12,847 nucleotides of DNA from Bog-756 sp036513075 (GTDB lineage Bacteria > Actinomycetota > Acidimicrobiia > Acidimicrobiales > RAAP-2), in contig DATBZS010000093.1 of assembly GCA_036513075.1 (NCBI GenBank), forward strand, positions 1-12,847, written 5' to 3'. Within the stretch, counting starts at the first letter, position 1. The number at the start of each line of letters is the position of its first letter. The notes beneath the pieces were generated by a model. The model was given only the letters and a program-made list of their open reading frames with translations, was not told where the DNA came from and did no database searches. A program made the translations under genes and the position numbers. This document shows, piece after piece, positions 1 through 6,998 of the stretch.

Positions 1-1110
1 GGCCAGGTGTTCTCGGTCACCACCAATCCGGCCGAGGCCACCGGTGACGGGTTGGCCATGGCGCTGCGGGCCGGCGTACCGGTGGCCGACGTCGAATTCA
101 TGCAGTTCCACCCGACCGCCCTCCACCACCCGGCCATGCCCCGCCCTCTGCTATCTGAGGCCCTGCGCGGCCACGGTGCGCTGCTACGGGACGCCCGGGG
201 TGAGCGGTTCGTCGACGAGTTGGCACCACGGGACGTGGTCAGCCGGGCCATGGCCGAACGCATGCACGAGCAGGGGGTGGACAACCTCTGGCTCGACGCC
301 ACCGCACTCGACTCGTTCGACGCCCGCTTCCCGACAATCAGTGCATCGCTGGCCGACATCGGGCTGGATCCGGCGACCGACTGGCTGCCCATTGCCCCGG
401 CGGCCCACTACCTGTCGGGCGGGGTCCTCACCGACCTGTGGGGGGCGACAGCCCTTCCCGGACTGTGGGCGGCGGGTGAGGTGGCCTGCACCGGAGTCCA
501 CGGTGCCAACCGGCTGGCCTCCAACTCGTTGCTCGAGGGCATGGTCTTCGGAGCCCGGCTGGCCGAGACGATCCTGGCCGGAGGGGATGGACCCACAGCG
601 ACCGGCGTACTCGCCCCCGTCCTCGAGGGCCGAACCGAGGCGGTGGCCCTGCCGGCGCCACTCCGCACCGACTGGGTGCCGACCGGTGGGTCATCTGCCG
701 GACCGGTTGTCGGACCGGGAGGCGGACCGGGAGGCGGCCCGGCGCTCGATGTGGCCAAGTCCAGGGACCAGCTGCAGCGGGCCATGACCGATGGCGCCGG
801 CGTCGTCCGCAGCGCCGGGTCACTGGCCCGCGCCGACGCCACGGTGCGTGAACTGGCTGAGGCATCGGGCGATGGAGTGCCGGTCGACCGGGACCGGGGC
901 GAGTTGGCCAACCTGGTGACCGCGGCCATCAGCGTCCTGGCCTCGGCGACCCTGCGTACCGAGACCCGGGGTGCCCACGCCCGCAGCGACTACCCCGAGG
1001 CGTCCGATGCCTGGCGGTGCCGCATCGTCCACGGCGGGCCCAACGCGACGACCGTCCTGGCCCGGACCCCGACCGAGCCCGTCGGCCCGGACGGGCGGCC
1101 CCGTCCGTGA
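1..1110 (+). CDS. nadB: L-aspartate oxidase, 3' part (5' end outside window)
   Basis: NadB is an FAD flavoprotein that oxidises L-aspartate to iminoaspartate, the first step of de novo NAD synthesis. The frame is open from base 1; the first 369 codons seen are the middle and C-terminal part. The N-terminal FAD-binding Rossmann segment (roughly 150-200 residues in the family) lies outside. Visible family blocks are EFMQFHPTALHHP, SEALRGHGA, APRDVVSRA, PAAHYLSGG and the FAD-contacting GEVACTGVHGANRLASNSLL, followed by the helical C-terminal domain ending RTETRGAHARSDYPE. Two oddities are a Gly/Pro-rich linker encoded by a 12-bp tandem repeat (711-742), and RGHGA where the E. coli enzyme has RGEGA. 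The stop overlaps the GTG start of nadC by 4 bp, so the two are probably translationally coupled. Succinate dehydrogenase or fumarate reductase flavoprotein is the related alternative, but HGANRLASNSLLE and the nadC neighbour favour NadB. Confidence 0.95.
   Translation, partial: GQVFSVTTNPAEATGDGLAMALRAGVPVADVEFMQFHPTALHHPAMPRPLLSEALRGHGALLRDARGERFVDELAPRDVVSRAMAERMHEQGVDNLWLDATALDSFDARFPTISASLADIGLDPATDWLPIAPAAHYLSGGVLTDLWGATALPGLWAAGEVACTGVHGANRLASNSLLEGMVFGARLAETILAGGDGPTATGVLAPVLEGRTEAVALPAPLRTDWVPTGGSSAGPVVGPGGGPGGGPALDVAKSRDQLQRAMTDGAGVVRSAGSLARADATVRELAEASGDGVPVDRDRGELANLVTAAISVLASATLRTETRGAHARSDYPEASDAWRCRIVHGGPNATTVLARTPTEPVGPDGRPRP
711..742 (+). repeat. 12-bp tandem repeat inside nadB (Gly/Pro linker)
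   Basis: The unit CGGACCGGGAGG occurs exactly twice in a row (711-722, 723-734), followed by a degenerate partial copy (735-742). A related CGGACCGG element lies just upstream. In the nadB frame it encodes a GPGGGPGGGP-type flexible linker between the flavin domain and the helical C-terminal domain. The unit is a multiple of 3, so copy-number change would keep the frame. Confidence 0.8.
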
Positions 1111-2048
1111 ACCGGTCGTCCGACCCGGGCGCGATCGACGCCGGAACGTCGGCTGCGCCGGTCCCCTACGCATCGGGCCCCGACAGTTGGGCGCCGGTCC
1201 TCGACCCGCCGCGGGCCGCGGTGGTCGACGCCGTCTCCCGGGCCATTGCCGAGGACGTCCTACCCCTCGGGGACCTGACCACCGGCCTTATCGCCGCCGG
1301 CCGACGGGCCACCGTCGATGTGGTCAGTCGGGCCGCCGGCATCATCGCCGGACAGGCCTGCGCGGTCGAGGCCTTCGCCCAGGTCGACCCCGGTGTGAGC
1401 GTGGATTGGATCCGGGTAGACGGATCGGTGGTGGCCCCGGGTGACGTAGTGGCCACCGTCGAGGGAACGCTGCGGTCGATCCTGACGGCCGAGCGCACCG
1501 CCCTCAACTTCCTCGGCCACCTGTCCGGGATCGCCACCCTGACCCGGGCCTATGTCGACGCCGTGCGGGCCGCCAATCCGGCCACCCGGGTCCTCGACAC
1601 CCGAAAGACCACCCCCGGACTGCGTGCTCTGGAGAAGGCGGCGGTCCGGGCCGGCGGAGGGCACAACCACCGGGGGAGCCTGTCCGAAGCCGTCCTGGTG
1701 AAGGACAACCACCTCGGAGGGGCGACCATCACCGAAGCCGTCCACCGGGCCCGCGACCTGTGGCCGGGCCGGATGGTCGAGGTCGAGTGCGACCGGTTGG
1801 ACCAGGTGGACGAGGCGGTCGCCGCCGGCGCCACCGTGGTGATGCTGGACAACATGGGGCCCGACCGAGTGGCCGAGGCCGTGGCCCGCGTCCGGGGCGC
1901 CGGCTCCGAGGCTCTGATCGAGGTGTCGGGCGGCGTGACCCTCGACTCCGCCCCGGCCCTGGCCGCCGCCGGAGCCGACCTGCTGTCGGCGGGCGCCCTC
2001 ACCCACTCCGCGCCGGTGCTCGATCTCGGTCTCGACCTGCGGGCCTGA
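1107..2048 (+). CDS. nadC: Nicotinate-nucleotide pyrophosphorylase (quinolinate phosphoribosyltransferase)
   Basis: NadC condenses quinolinate with PRPP to give nicotinate mononucleotide, CO2 and pyrophosphate, the committed step joining the de novo pathway to NAD. I chose the GTG at 1107, which overlaps the nadB stop as GTGA and gives 313 residues, in the family's range of about 280-310. An upstream ATG in the same frame (1017) would lie deep inside nadB. Signature residues seen are D164-TRKTTPGLR with the PRPP/quinolinate-contacting Lys167, H186-N-H188-R189, K199-DNH, E225-VE-C, M246-LDNM and EVSGGV near the C-terminus. The first 30 or so residues are Ser/Pro/Ala-rich and not conserved. It is cytosolic and co-transcribed with nadB upstream and probably coaX downstream. 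Confidence 0.96.
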   Translation: MNRSSDPGAIDAGTSAAPVPYASGPDSWAPVLDPPRAAVVDAVSRAIAEDVLPLGDLTTGLIAAGRRATVDVVSRAAGIIAGQACAVEAFAQVDPGVSVDWIRVDGSVVAPGDVVATVEGTLRSILTAERTALNFLGHLSGIATLTRAYVDAVRAANPATRVLDTRKTTPGLRALEKAAVRAGGGHNHRGSLSEAVLVKDNHLGGATITEAVHRARDLWPGRMVEVECDRLDQVDEAVAAGATVVMLDNMGPDRVAEAVARVRGAGSEALIEVSGGVTLDSAPALAAAGADLLSAGALTHSAPVLDLGLDLRA

Positions 2049-2089
2049 GCGCGGCCCCGACCGACGCACCCGACCAAGAAAGGAACGCC

Positions 2090-2914
2090 ATGCTGCTTGC
2101 CATCGACGTGGGGAACACCGACACGGTGGTCGGTCTCTTCGCCGACGACCCGACGGCTCCCGTCGACGAATCGGTGCCTCGGGACGGCACCGAGCCGGTC
2201 GGCCTCGCCCACCACTGGCGCCTGTCGACGGTGGACGTCCGCACCGCCGACGAGCATGCCCTCCTGCTCACCCAGCTCCTCGACCTGAACGGGCTGGACA
2301 TCGATAACACCGTCACCGGAATCGCCGTGACCTCGTCGGTGCCATTGGTCACGGCCAACCTCCGCCAGATGGCCAGCCGTTGGTTCGACGTGCCGGCGGT
2401 GGTGCTGGAGCCGGGGGTCAAGAGCGGCATGCCGATCCTCTACGACAACCCGAAGGAGGTCGGAGCCGACCGCATTGCCAACGCGGTGGGCGCCTACGAC
2501 CTGTTCGGCGGGCCCTGCATCGTGGTCGATCTCGGGACGGCCACCACCTTCGACGCCATCTCCGCCGCAGGCGAGTACCTCGGCGGTGCCATCACCCCGG
2601 GGGTGGCCATCAGCCTGGACGCCCTGTTCGCCCATGCCGCCGCCCTGCGCCGGGTGGAGATGGTCGAACCCCGGAGCGTGATCGGCAAGTCGACGGTGGA
2701 GTCGATCCAGTCCGGTTCCCTCTACGGGTTCGCCGGCCAGGTGGACGGGCTGTGCCGGCGGTTCGCCGCCGTCCTCGGCGAGTCCACCGTGGTGGCGACC
2801 GGCGGGCTGTCCGAGCTGATCTCGCCGCACTCGGAGGAGATCGAGTACGTCGAGCCGTGGCTCACCCTCCACGGACTGCGGATCATCTTCGAGCGGAACG
2901 TGGGGGTGACCTGA
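2090..2914 (+). CDS. coaX: Type III pantothenate kinase
   Basis: CoaX phosphorylates pantothenate to 4'-phosphopantothenate, the first step of CoA synthesis. Type III enzymes use a monovalent cation and are not feedback-inhibited by CoA. The ATG at 2090 follows an AAAGGA ribosome-binding site. The product is 274 residues. It belongs to the ASKHA fold: N-terminal phosphate-binding D6-VGNT, the pantothenate-binding G125-ADR (catalytic Asp127), V145-VDLGTATTFD with Asp147 as the second acidic site, and G165-GAITPGV. There is a modest acidic insertion at residues 17-40 before the first strand pair closes (LAHHWRL). It begins 41 bp after nadC on the same strand, so it is likely in the same transcript. 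It ends facing the minus-strand propeller gene, with 65 bp between their stops. Confidence 0.96.
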   Translation: MLLAIDVGNTDTVVGLFADDPTAPVDESVPRDGTEPVGLAHHWRLSTVDVRTADEHALLLTQLLDLNGLDIDNTVTGIAVTSSVPLVTANLRQMASRWFDVPAVVLEPGVKSGMPILYDNPKEVGADRIANAVGAYDLFGGPCIVVDLGTATTFDAISAAGEYLGGAITPGVAISLDALFAHAAALRRVEMVEPRSVIGKSTVESIQSGSLYGFAGQVDGLCRRFAAVLGESTVVATGGLSELISPHSEEIEYVEPWLTLHGLRIIFERNVGVT

Positions 2915-2979
2915 GCGGCATGCCCGCGGTGATGGAGTTCGAACCGCCGGCGCCGGGGTGAGCGCACCGACTCCGCTGA

Positions 2980-4254
2980 TCAGGTGAAGCGCAGCCGGCT
3001 GACCGTCGACAGCGAGCACCAGTAGAGCGTGGCGTCCCACCCGAGCGCCGGAAAGACGGCCGATTGCAGCGGTCCCTCCGTGTCGACCCGGGCCAGCTCG
3101 GTGCCGGTGGTGATGTCCACCACCACGACCTGCTCGATCATTCGGGAAGCGTTGTAGTCACCGGTCACCAGGGCCCCCTCGCCCGGCAGCAGCAGCATGT
3201 GGGCGGCGTGGTCCTGGTCGCGTCGCCACCGTCGGGAGAGCTCGCCATCGGGGCCGATGTCGAACGCGGCCATGACCCCGTTGCCGCTGTCGTAGCCCAC
3301 GACGATCCGACGGTCGACGTCGACGATCGGCGGGTTGGTGACCAGCCCGCCGGTCACCCCACAGATCTCGGCCGCGGTGACCTCACGTGTCGACAGGTCG
3401 ACCCGGATCACCTGCAGCGGCGCAGTCGAGACGCCCTTGCCCCGGAACGAGCCGTCGAAGTTGGTCGAGCCGTCGCCGTCGTCGAGGAACCAGGCTGCGC
3501 CGAGGGCCAGCACGCAGTCCCACCCGTAGGTCTGGCCCTCCCTGGTCCGGTAGGCGGCGCTGAACCCGGGGTCGGCCCGGAATCCCCCGTCCCACCCGAC
3601 CCGCAGCAGACTGGTGTCGCCAACCACGTAGACGTGGTCGCCGTCGGACGAGAGCCGGGCGATGGAGGGTTCTGTGAGCTCGATCCGGTCGACCACGCCG
3701 AGCCCGTCGGGCTCCAGCGCCACCAGCTCGCAGGGCACGCGCTCGGCGGCAGCAACGGGCGCCCCGGGCAGCGAACCTGCGAAGTCCTTGGTCACGAGCG
3801 TTCCGTCGGGCAGGATCACGAAGCTGTTGTAGGGCCGGGCCCGGGGGAGCTCGACGGTGGCCAGGACCTCGAGGTCGGCAGACAGCCGGTGGGCGTGGTT
3901 GCCGAAGACCACGTACAGCGAGCCGTTGGCATGGGCGGCGAGGCCACCCGGCCACATCGGACCACCGGCCAGCGGGCCGGAACTGGCCCGGGCCTCGAGG
4001 GTGTCGGAGTCGATCCGCTCGACCGTGCTGGTGACGTCGGGGCCCATGCCGGTGCGCAGGAGGAACACCTCGCCCGGGTCGCGGGTGACCACCATGGTGA
4101 CCAGTGGGTCGGTCCGCGACACCACGTCCACCGTTGTGCCGGGGTGGATGGAGGGCACCGGACTGTCGTCGGCCGGCACCCCCAGGCGCCGGGGACCGCC
4201 GTCCTCGCCCGACCAGGGGCCGGGCCAGTAGCCGGCGTCGGCGTGTCGGCTCAC
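2980..4254 (-). CDS. Beta-propeller-like protein of unknown function, coupled to the sulfatase
   Basis: No precise function is recognised. The chosen GTG start at 4254 overlaps the stop of the upstream sulfatase by GTGA, which argues for translational coupling. The open frame extends further upstream, but only inside the sulfatase. The product is 424 residues with no signal peptide or membrane segment. From about residue 41 it shows recurring blade-like strands: TMVVTRDPGEVFLL, GSLYVVFGNHAHRL, SFVILPDGTLVTKDF, GDHVYVVGDTSLLRVGWD, QVIRVDLSTREVTA, RRIVVGYDSGNGVMAAFDI, HMLLLPGEGALVTGD, QVVVVDITTGTELARVDT. The [V/I]D-x-[S/T]TG turns between strands recall PQQ-like, SMP-30 or strictosidine-synthase-type propellers. 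It may bind or process a partner or product of the sulfatase. The propeller fold is a pattern-based inference; enzymatic activity is unknown. It is the last gene of the leftward operon. Confidence 0.75.
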   Translation of the reverse strand: MSRHADAGYWPGPWSGEDGGPRRLGVPADDSPVPSIHPGTTVDVVSRTDPLVTMVVTRDPGEVFLLRTGMGPDVTSTVERIDSDTLEARASSGPLAGGPMWPGGLAAHANGSLYVVFGNHAHRLSADLEVLATVELPRARPYNSFVILPDGTLVTKDFAGSLPGAPVAAAERVPCELVALEPDGLGVVDRIELTEPSIARLSSDGDHVYVVGDTSLLRVGWDGGFRADPGFSAAYRTREGQTYGWDCVLALGAAWFLDDGDGSTNFDGSFRGKGVSTAPLQVIRVDLSTREVTAAEICGVTGGLVTNPPIVDVDRRIVVGYDSGNGVMAAFDIGPDGELSRRWRRDQDHAAHMLLLPGEGALVTGDYNASRMIEQVVVVDITTGTELARVDTEGPLQSAVFPALGWDATLYWCSLSTVSRLRFT

Positions 4255-5807
4255 ACCGGTGCTTCGAGGAACAACCGGTCGGCCCGGACTTCGGGCTGGG
4301 AGTCCGAAAGATCGGCGACCAGGTCGGCGCGCAGTGCCCGGTAGTCGGGGTCGTCCCAGCGGTTCACCTGTTGCAGCGGGTCGTCGACCAGGTCGTAGAG
4401 CTCGCCCTCGGTACCGTCGTGGCTGGTGCCGGGTCGGTAGGCGGTGACCACCCACCGGTCACGCATCATGGTGCGGAGGTGGACGTCGGTGCCGAACAGC
4501 TCACTGTCCCACTCGGTCAGGACCTTGTCGAAGCCCCGGGACTCGGCGTCGGCGTCGTCCACCGGCAGCGGCGAGCCCTGCATCCACTCCGGCGGGTCGA
4601 TGCCGGCGATGGCGCAGAAGGTGGGGGCCAGATCGACCAGGCCGACGGGCCGGGAGACGACCGACGGCGCGGCCACTCCGCCGCCCCGGGCCGACGGGGC
4701 AGGGCGCCACACCAGCGGTAGGCGCATGAGGCTGTCGACGTGGTACGGGCCCTTGAACAGGAAGCCGAAGTCGCCCTGGAGCTCGCCGTGGTCGGTGGTG
4801 AACACCACGTCGACATCATCGTCCCAGCCGCGCTCGGCCACCCGGGCGAGCACCCGGCCGAGCGCCTCGTCGATCAACTCGACCTCGACGGCATTGCGGG
4901 CGTTGACCTCGCGCACCTGGTCGGCGGTCAGCGTGGCCGGGACCCAGTCGGCGGGGGCCTCGTAGTTCGAGACCAAGGTGCCGTCGTACCAGGCTCGCCA
5001 GTGGCGGGGCTTGTCGTCGATGACGGCCTCCCGGGTGGAACGGTCCTCGGGGTAGCCGGCCGGCAGGGGAACCTCGCGCCAGTCGATTCGGCCCATCTCC
5101 GACTCGGGGGGGTCCCACGGATGGTGCGGGTCGGGGAAGCTCATCCAGCAGAACCAGTCGTCGTCGGCGTCGAGCGAGTCGAGCCAGGCGATCGTGCGGT
5201 CGGCCACCCAGTTGGTGTGGTAGATCCCGCGGGGGATCGGGTTGACCTTGACCTGCGGTGCGCCGGTGTCGCCACCGGGCTGGGCGCTCACCTGTAGCGA
5301 ATCGTCGATGGCCCGGCAATACATGCCGAGGGCCTCGGGATGGTTCACCATCAGCCACTGGCTGTAGTGGAGTGGACCCATGGCCCCGTGGGAGGCGGTC
5401 TCCAGGTGCTCGAATCCCCGTCGTGAACCGCCGTGGGGCGTGGTGCCGTTTGTCGACAGCGCGTTCTCCTCGAAGCGGAGGAACGGGTCGAAGTAGGGCT
5501 CGAAGTGGGCCTTGCCGACCAGGGCGGTCCGGTAGCCCGAGCCGCGCAGCACCTCGGCGACCGAAGGGGCGTCCTCGGGGAGCGGTACACCGTTCATGAA
5601 CACGCCGTGGGTGCTCGGGTGCTGGCCGGTCAGGATGGTGGAACGGGACGGCATGCACACCACCGACTGGGGGTGGGCCCGGTCGTACCGGACGCCTTCG
5701 GCGGCGAGACCGTCGACCACCGGAGTGCGCGACAGCGTGCCGCCGTTGCAGGCCAGCGTGTCGTAGCGCTGTTGGTCGGTGGTGACCAGGAGTATCTTGC
5801 GGCCCAT
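4251..5807 (-). CDS. Sulfatase (alkaline phosphatase superfamily), Cys-type
   Basis: This is a type I sulfatase, hydrolysing a sulfate ester or sulfamate using a formylglycine made from an active-site Cys. The ATG at 5807 has a near-ideal AAAGGAG site upstream; earlier in-frame starts have none. Of 518 residues, the key ones are: metal-binding D11-QQ; the signature C51-MPSR, matching C-x-P-x-R, in VVCMPSRSTILTGQ; the GYRTALVGKAHF block (Lys99, His101); DPHHPWDPP around 226-234; D339-HG metal ligands with the strand VVFTTDHGELQGD; and K352-GPYH. A C-terminal subdomain ends YDLVDDPLQQVNRWDDPDYRALRADL, typical of the family. No signal peptide is present, so it should act in the cytosol on an imported or internally made substrate. 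No formylglycine-generating enzyme gene is in the window. The substrate cannot be assigned; DQQ rather than DD recalls the choline-sulfatase and phosphonate-monoesterase branches, but the match is not close. Confidence 0.93.
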   Translation of the reverse strand: MGRKILLVTTDQQRYDTLACNGGTLSRTPVVDGLAAEGVRYDRAHPQSVVCMPSRSTILTGQHPSTHGVFMNGVPLPEDAPSVAEVLRGSGYRTALVGKAHFEPYFDPFLRFEENALSTNGTTPHGGSRRGFEHLETASHGAMGPLHYSQWLMVNHPEALGMYCRAIDDSLQVSAQPGGDTGAPQVKVNPIPRGIYHTNWVADRTIAWLDSLDADDDWFCWMSFPDPHHPWDPPESEMGRIDWREVPLPAGYPEDRSTREAVIDDKPRHWRAWYDGTLVSNYEAPADWVPATLTADQVREVNARNAVEVELIDEALGRVLARVAERGWDDDVDVVFTTDHGELQGDFGFLFKGPYHVDSLMRLPLVWRPAPSARGGGVAAPSVVSRPVGLVDLAPTFCAIAGIDPPEWMQGSPLPVDDADAESRGFDKVLTEWDSELFGTDVHLRTMMRDRWVVTAYRPGTSHDGTEGELYDLVDDPLQQVNRWDDPDYRALRADLVADLSDSQPEVRADRLFLEAPV

Positions 5808-5880
5808 CAACGGGCTCCTTTCGGTCGTCGGCGGCACGGGGCCGCGACGGTTCGGATCGGGTCGGGGTGGCGGCTGGGCG

Positions 5881-6270
5881 TCACCGGTGGGCGGCGACGC
5901 CGAGCACCTCGGGCAGGTGACCGAGGGCGGCCCGGGCGGCGCCCCCGATGACCAGGGCCAGGACCGCCGGCTCGGCATCGACGCTGTAGACGGTCAGGCA
6001 GGTGCCGTCGTCGAGGTCGTGCACGTCGATGGTGCTGAGGTGCTCAACGAACAGGGGGGCAGTGATCCGGTACTGGAAGCGCCGCAGGTTGTGGTCGATG
6101 GTCAGCAGTTTCTCGGGCATGGGCAGCCCGGAGCGGGTCATGATGGTCCGGCTGTCCCCGTCCACCTCGCACGACACGACGCCCAGCCACCACTCGGCCA
6201 GGCGAGCGGGAGCCCCGACGATCTCCCAGACCGCATCAGGCGGGAAGTCGAGCCGGATCGAGTGGCGCAT
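5881..6270 (-). CDS. SRPBCC / polyketide cyclase-like protein
   Basis: The 129-residue product fits the START/Bet v1-like SRPBCC fold, a small helix-grip domain that binds hydrophobic ligands in a cavity. The opening strand MRHSIRLDFPPDAVWEIV, then ARLAEWWLGVVSCEVDG, the middle EKLLTIDHNLRRFQYRIT and DDGTCLTVYSVDAEP, and a closing helix at about 102-125 follow the order of polyketide_cyc2-type proteins. The ATG at 6270 is chosen because AGGAGG sits 6 bases upstream. A GTG at 6291 overlapping the TetR stop would add 7 residues (MTARRGS) but would place that ribosome-binding site inside the coding region. It lies 17 bp after the TetR gene and 73 bp before the sulfatase. The ligand is unknown; catalysis, carriage or sensing are all possible. 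Confidence 0.82.
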   Translation of the reverse strand: MRHSIRLDFPPDAVWEIVGAPARLAEWWLGVVSCEVDGDSRTIMTRSGLPMPEKLLTIDHNLRRFQYRITAPLFVEHLSTIDVHDLDDGTCLTVYSVDAEPAVLALVIGGAARAALGHLPEVLGVAAHR

Positions 6271-6276
6271 GCTGCC

Positions 6277-6282
6277 CCTCCT
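6277..6282 (-). promoter_or_regulatory. Ribosome-binding site deciding the SRPBCC start
   Basis: On the minus strand a perfect AGGAGG lies 6 bases before the ATG at 6270. It falls between the TetR stop (6288-6290) and that ATG. It favours the ATG over the GTG at 6291, which overlaps the TetR stop. Confidence 0.75.
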
Positions 6283-6287
6283 GGCGG

Positions 6288-6989
6288 TCACCGGGCGCTT
6301 CCGGGGGCGAGCAGCGAGCTCAGGGTGGCGATCAGGACCGTCCGGGCCTTGCCGATGTCGAGGCCCTGGTCCCCGGTAAGCAGCTGGAAGGACTCGAAGC
6401 TGGCCAGGACGTCGGCTCCCGACAGGGCCACGTCGGCATCGGCCTCGGGCATGGATGTCAGCTCGGTGGCGAAGAGGGTGCGGACCTGGCCTCGGAGGAA
6501 CCGACGTACCTCCGCCAGACTGGCGGCCAGCCGGGGCTGGAACGGGGCGCGCAGGCGCGACACGTGGGCAGCTTGGCCGACGGTCGAGAAGAGACGGAGC
6601 CGCTGGTCGACCAGCGCGGCCACCCGGGCGTCGAAGGAAGCGTCGGTCCCCACGCCGAGAGGGAGGAGCGGCATGGCCCGGCCGAGCTGGCGGGTGACCG
6701 CCTCGCCGGCCAGGTCGTCCGCGTCCTGGAAGTAGCGGAACAGCGAACGGGGCGAGATCCCGGCCCGCTCGGCGATCTCGTCGGTGCTCGGGCGGAGGTT
6801 GCCCTCGCTGTACAGGTCGAGCAGGGCGTCGACCACGGCTTCGCGGTTGAGGGCCCGGCGCAGCCGGCGGCCGTCGGTCTCCTGGGGAGGGACCTCGCCA
6901 CCCGTCGGGGTGTCCAGTGCGCCCGGGTCGGCCGGCCAGATGGCGTCCGGCGGGTCGCTATCGGTCGCTCGGGGGCGAGTGTCGGTCAT
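6288..6989 (-). CDS. TetR/AcrR-family transcriptional regulator
   Basis: The 233-residue product has a single N-terminal TetR-type DNA-binding domain at about residues 45-92. Helix 1 is NREAVVDALLDLYSEG, the helix-turn-helix is STDEIAERAGISPRSLFRYF (68-87), and the helix 4 lead is DADDLAGEAV. The rest (about 100-233) is an all-helical ligand-binding/dimerisation domain with no recognisable inducer motif. It is preceded by an unusual 40-residue acidic, Pro-rich extension. The ATG at 6989 lies 9 bp after the DUF2855 stop, and the AGGA of the TAGGA stop overlap may serve as its ribosome-binding site. Family members usually repress their own operon and divergent neighbours. The dyad at 8233-8266, upstream of the first gene of this operon, is the natural candidate operator, so autoregulation is likely but inferred. 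Confidence 0.92.
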   Translation of the reverse strand: MTDTRPRATDSDPPDAIWPADPGALDTPTGGEVPPQETDGRRLRRALNREAVVDALLDLYSEGNLRPSTDEIAERAGISPRSLFRYFQDADDLAGEAVTRQLGRAMPLLPLGVGTDASFDARVAALVDQRLRLFSTVGQAAHVSRLRAPFQPRLAASLAEVRRFLRGQVRTLFATELTSMPEADADVALSGADVLASFESFQLLTGDQGLDIGKARTVLIATLSSLLAPGSAR

Positions 6990-6998
6990 CCCCGGATC

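Noticed and set aside
2947..2956. CCGGCGCCGG palindrome between coaX and the propeller gene as a terminator
   Set aside because: It has no loop and no T tract; a fully self-complementary GC 10-mer is common in such DNA.
2920..2961. 13-codon frame (MPAVMEFEPPAPG) just after coaX
   Set aside because: No ribosome-binding site and too short to judge; probably chance in the gap between convergent genes.
1550..3040. 496-codon open frame on the - strand antisense to nadC and coaX
   Set aside because: Both opposite-strand genes carry full catalytic motifs; the antisense product is low-complexity His/Gly/Arg-rich.
3064..4344. 426-codon open frame on the + strand antisense to the propeller gene
   Set aside because: Val/Gly/His-rich without recognisable domains; the minus-strand frame has structured strand repeats and a coupled start.
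6271..6291. GTG start at 6291 for the SRPBCC gene, overlapping the TetR stop as GTGA
   Set aside because: It is possible, but the AGGAGG placed 6 bases before the ATG at 6270 fits better and the seven extra residues do not look like part of the fold.
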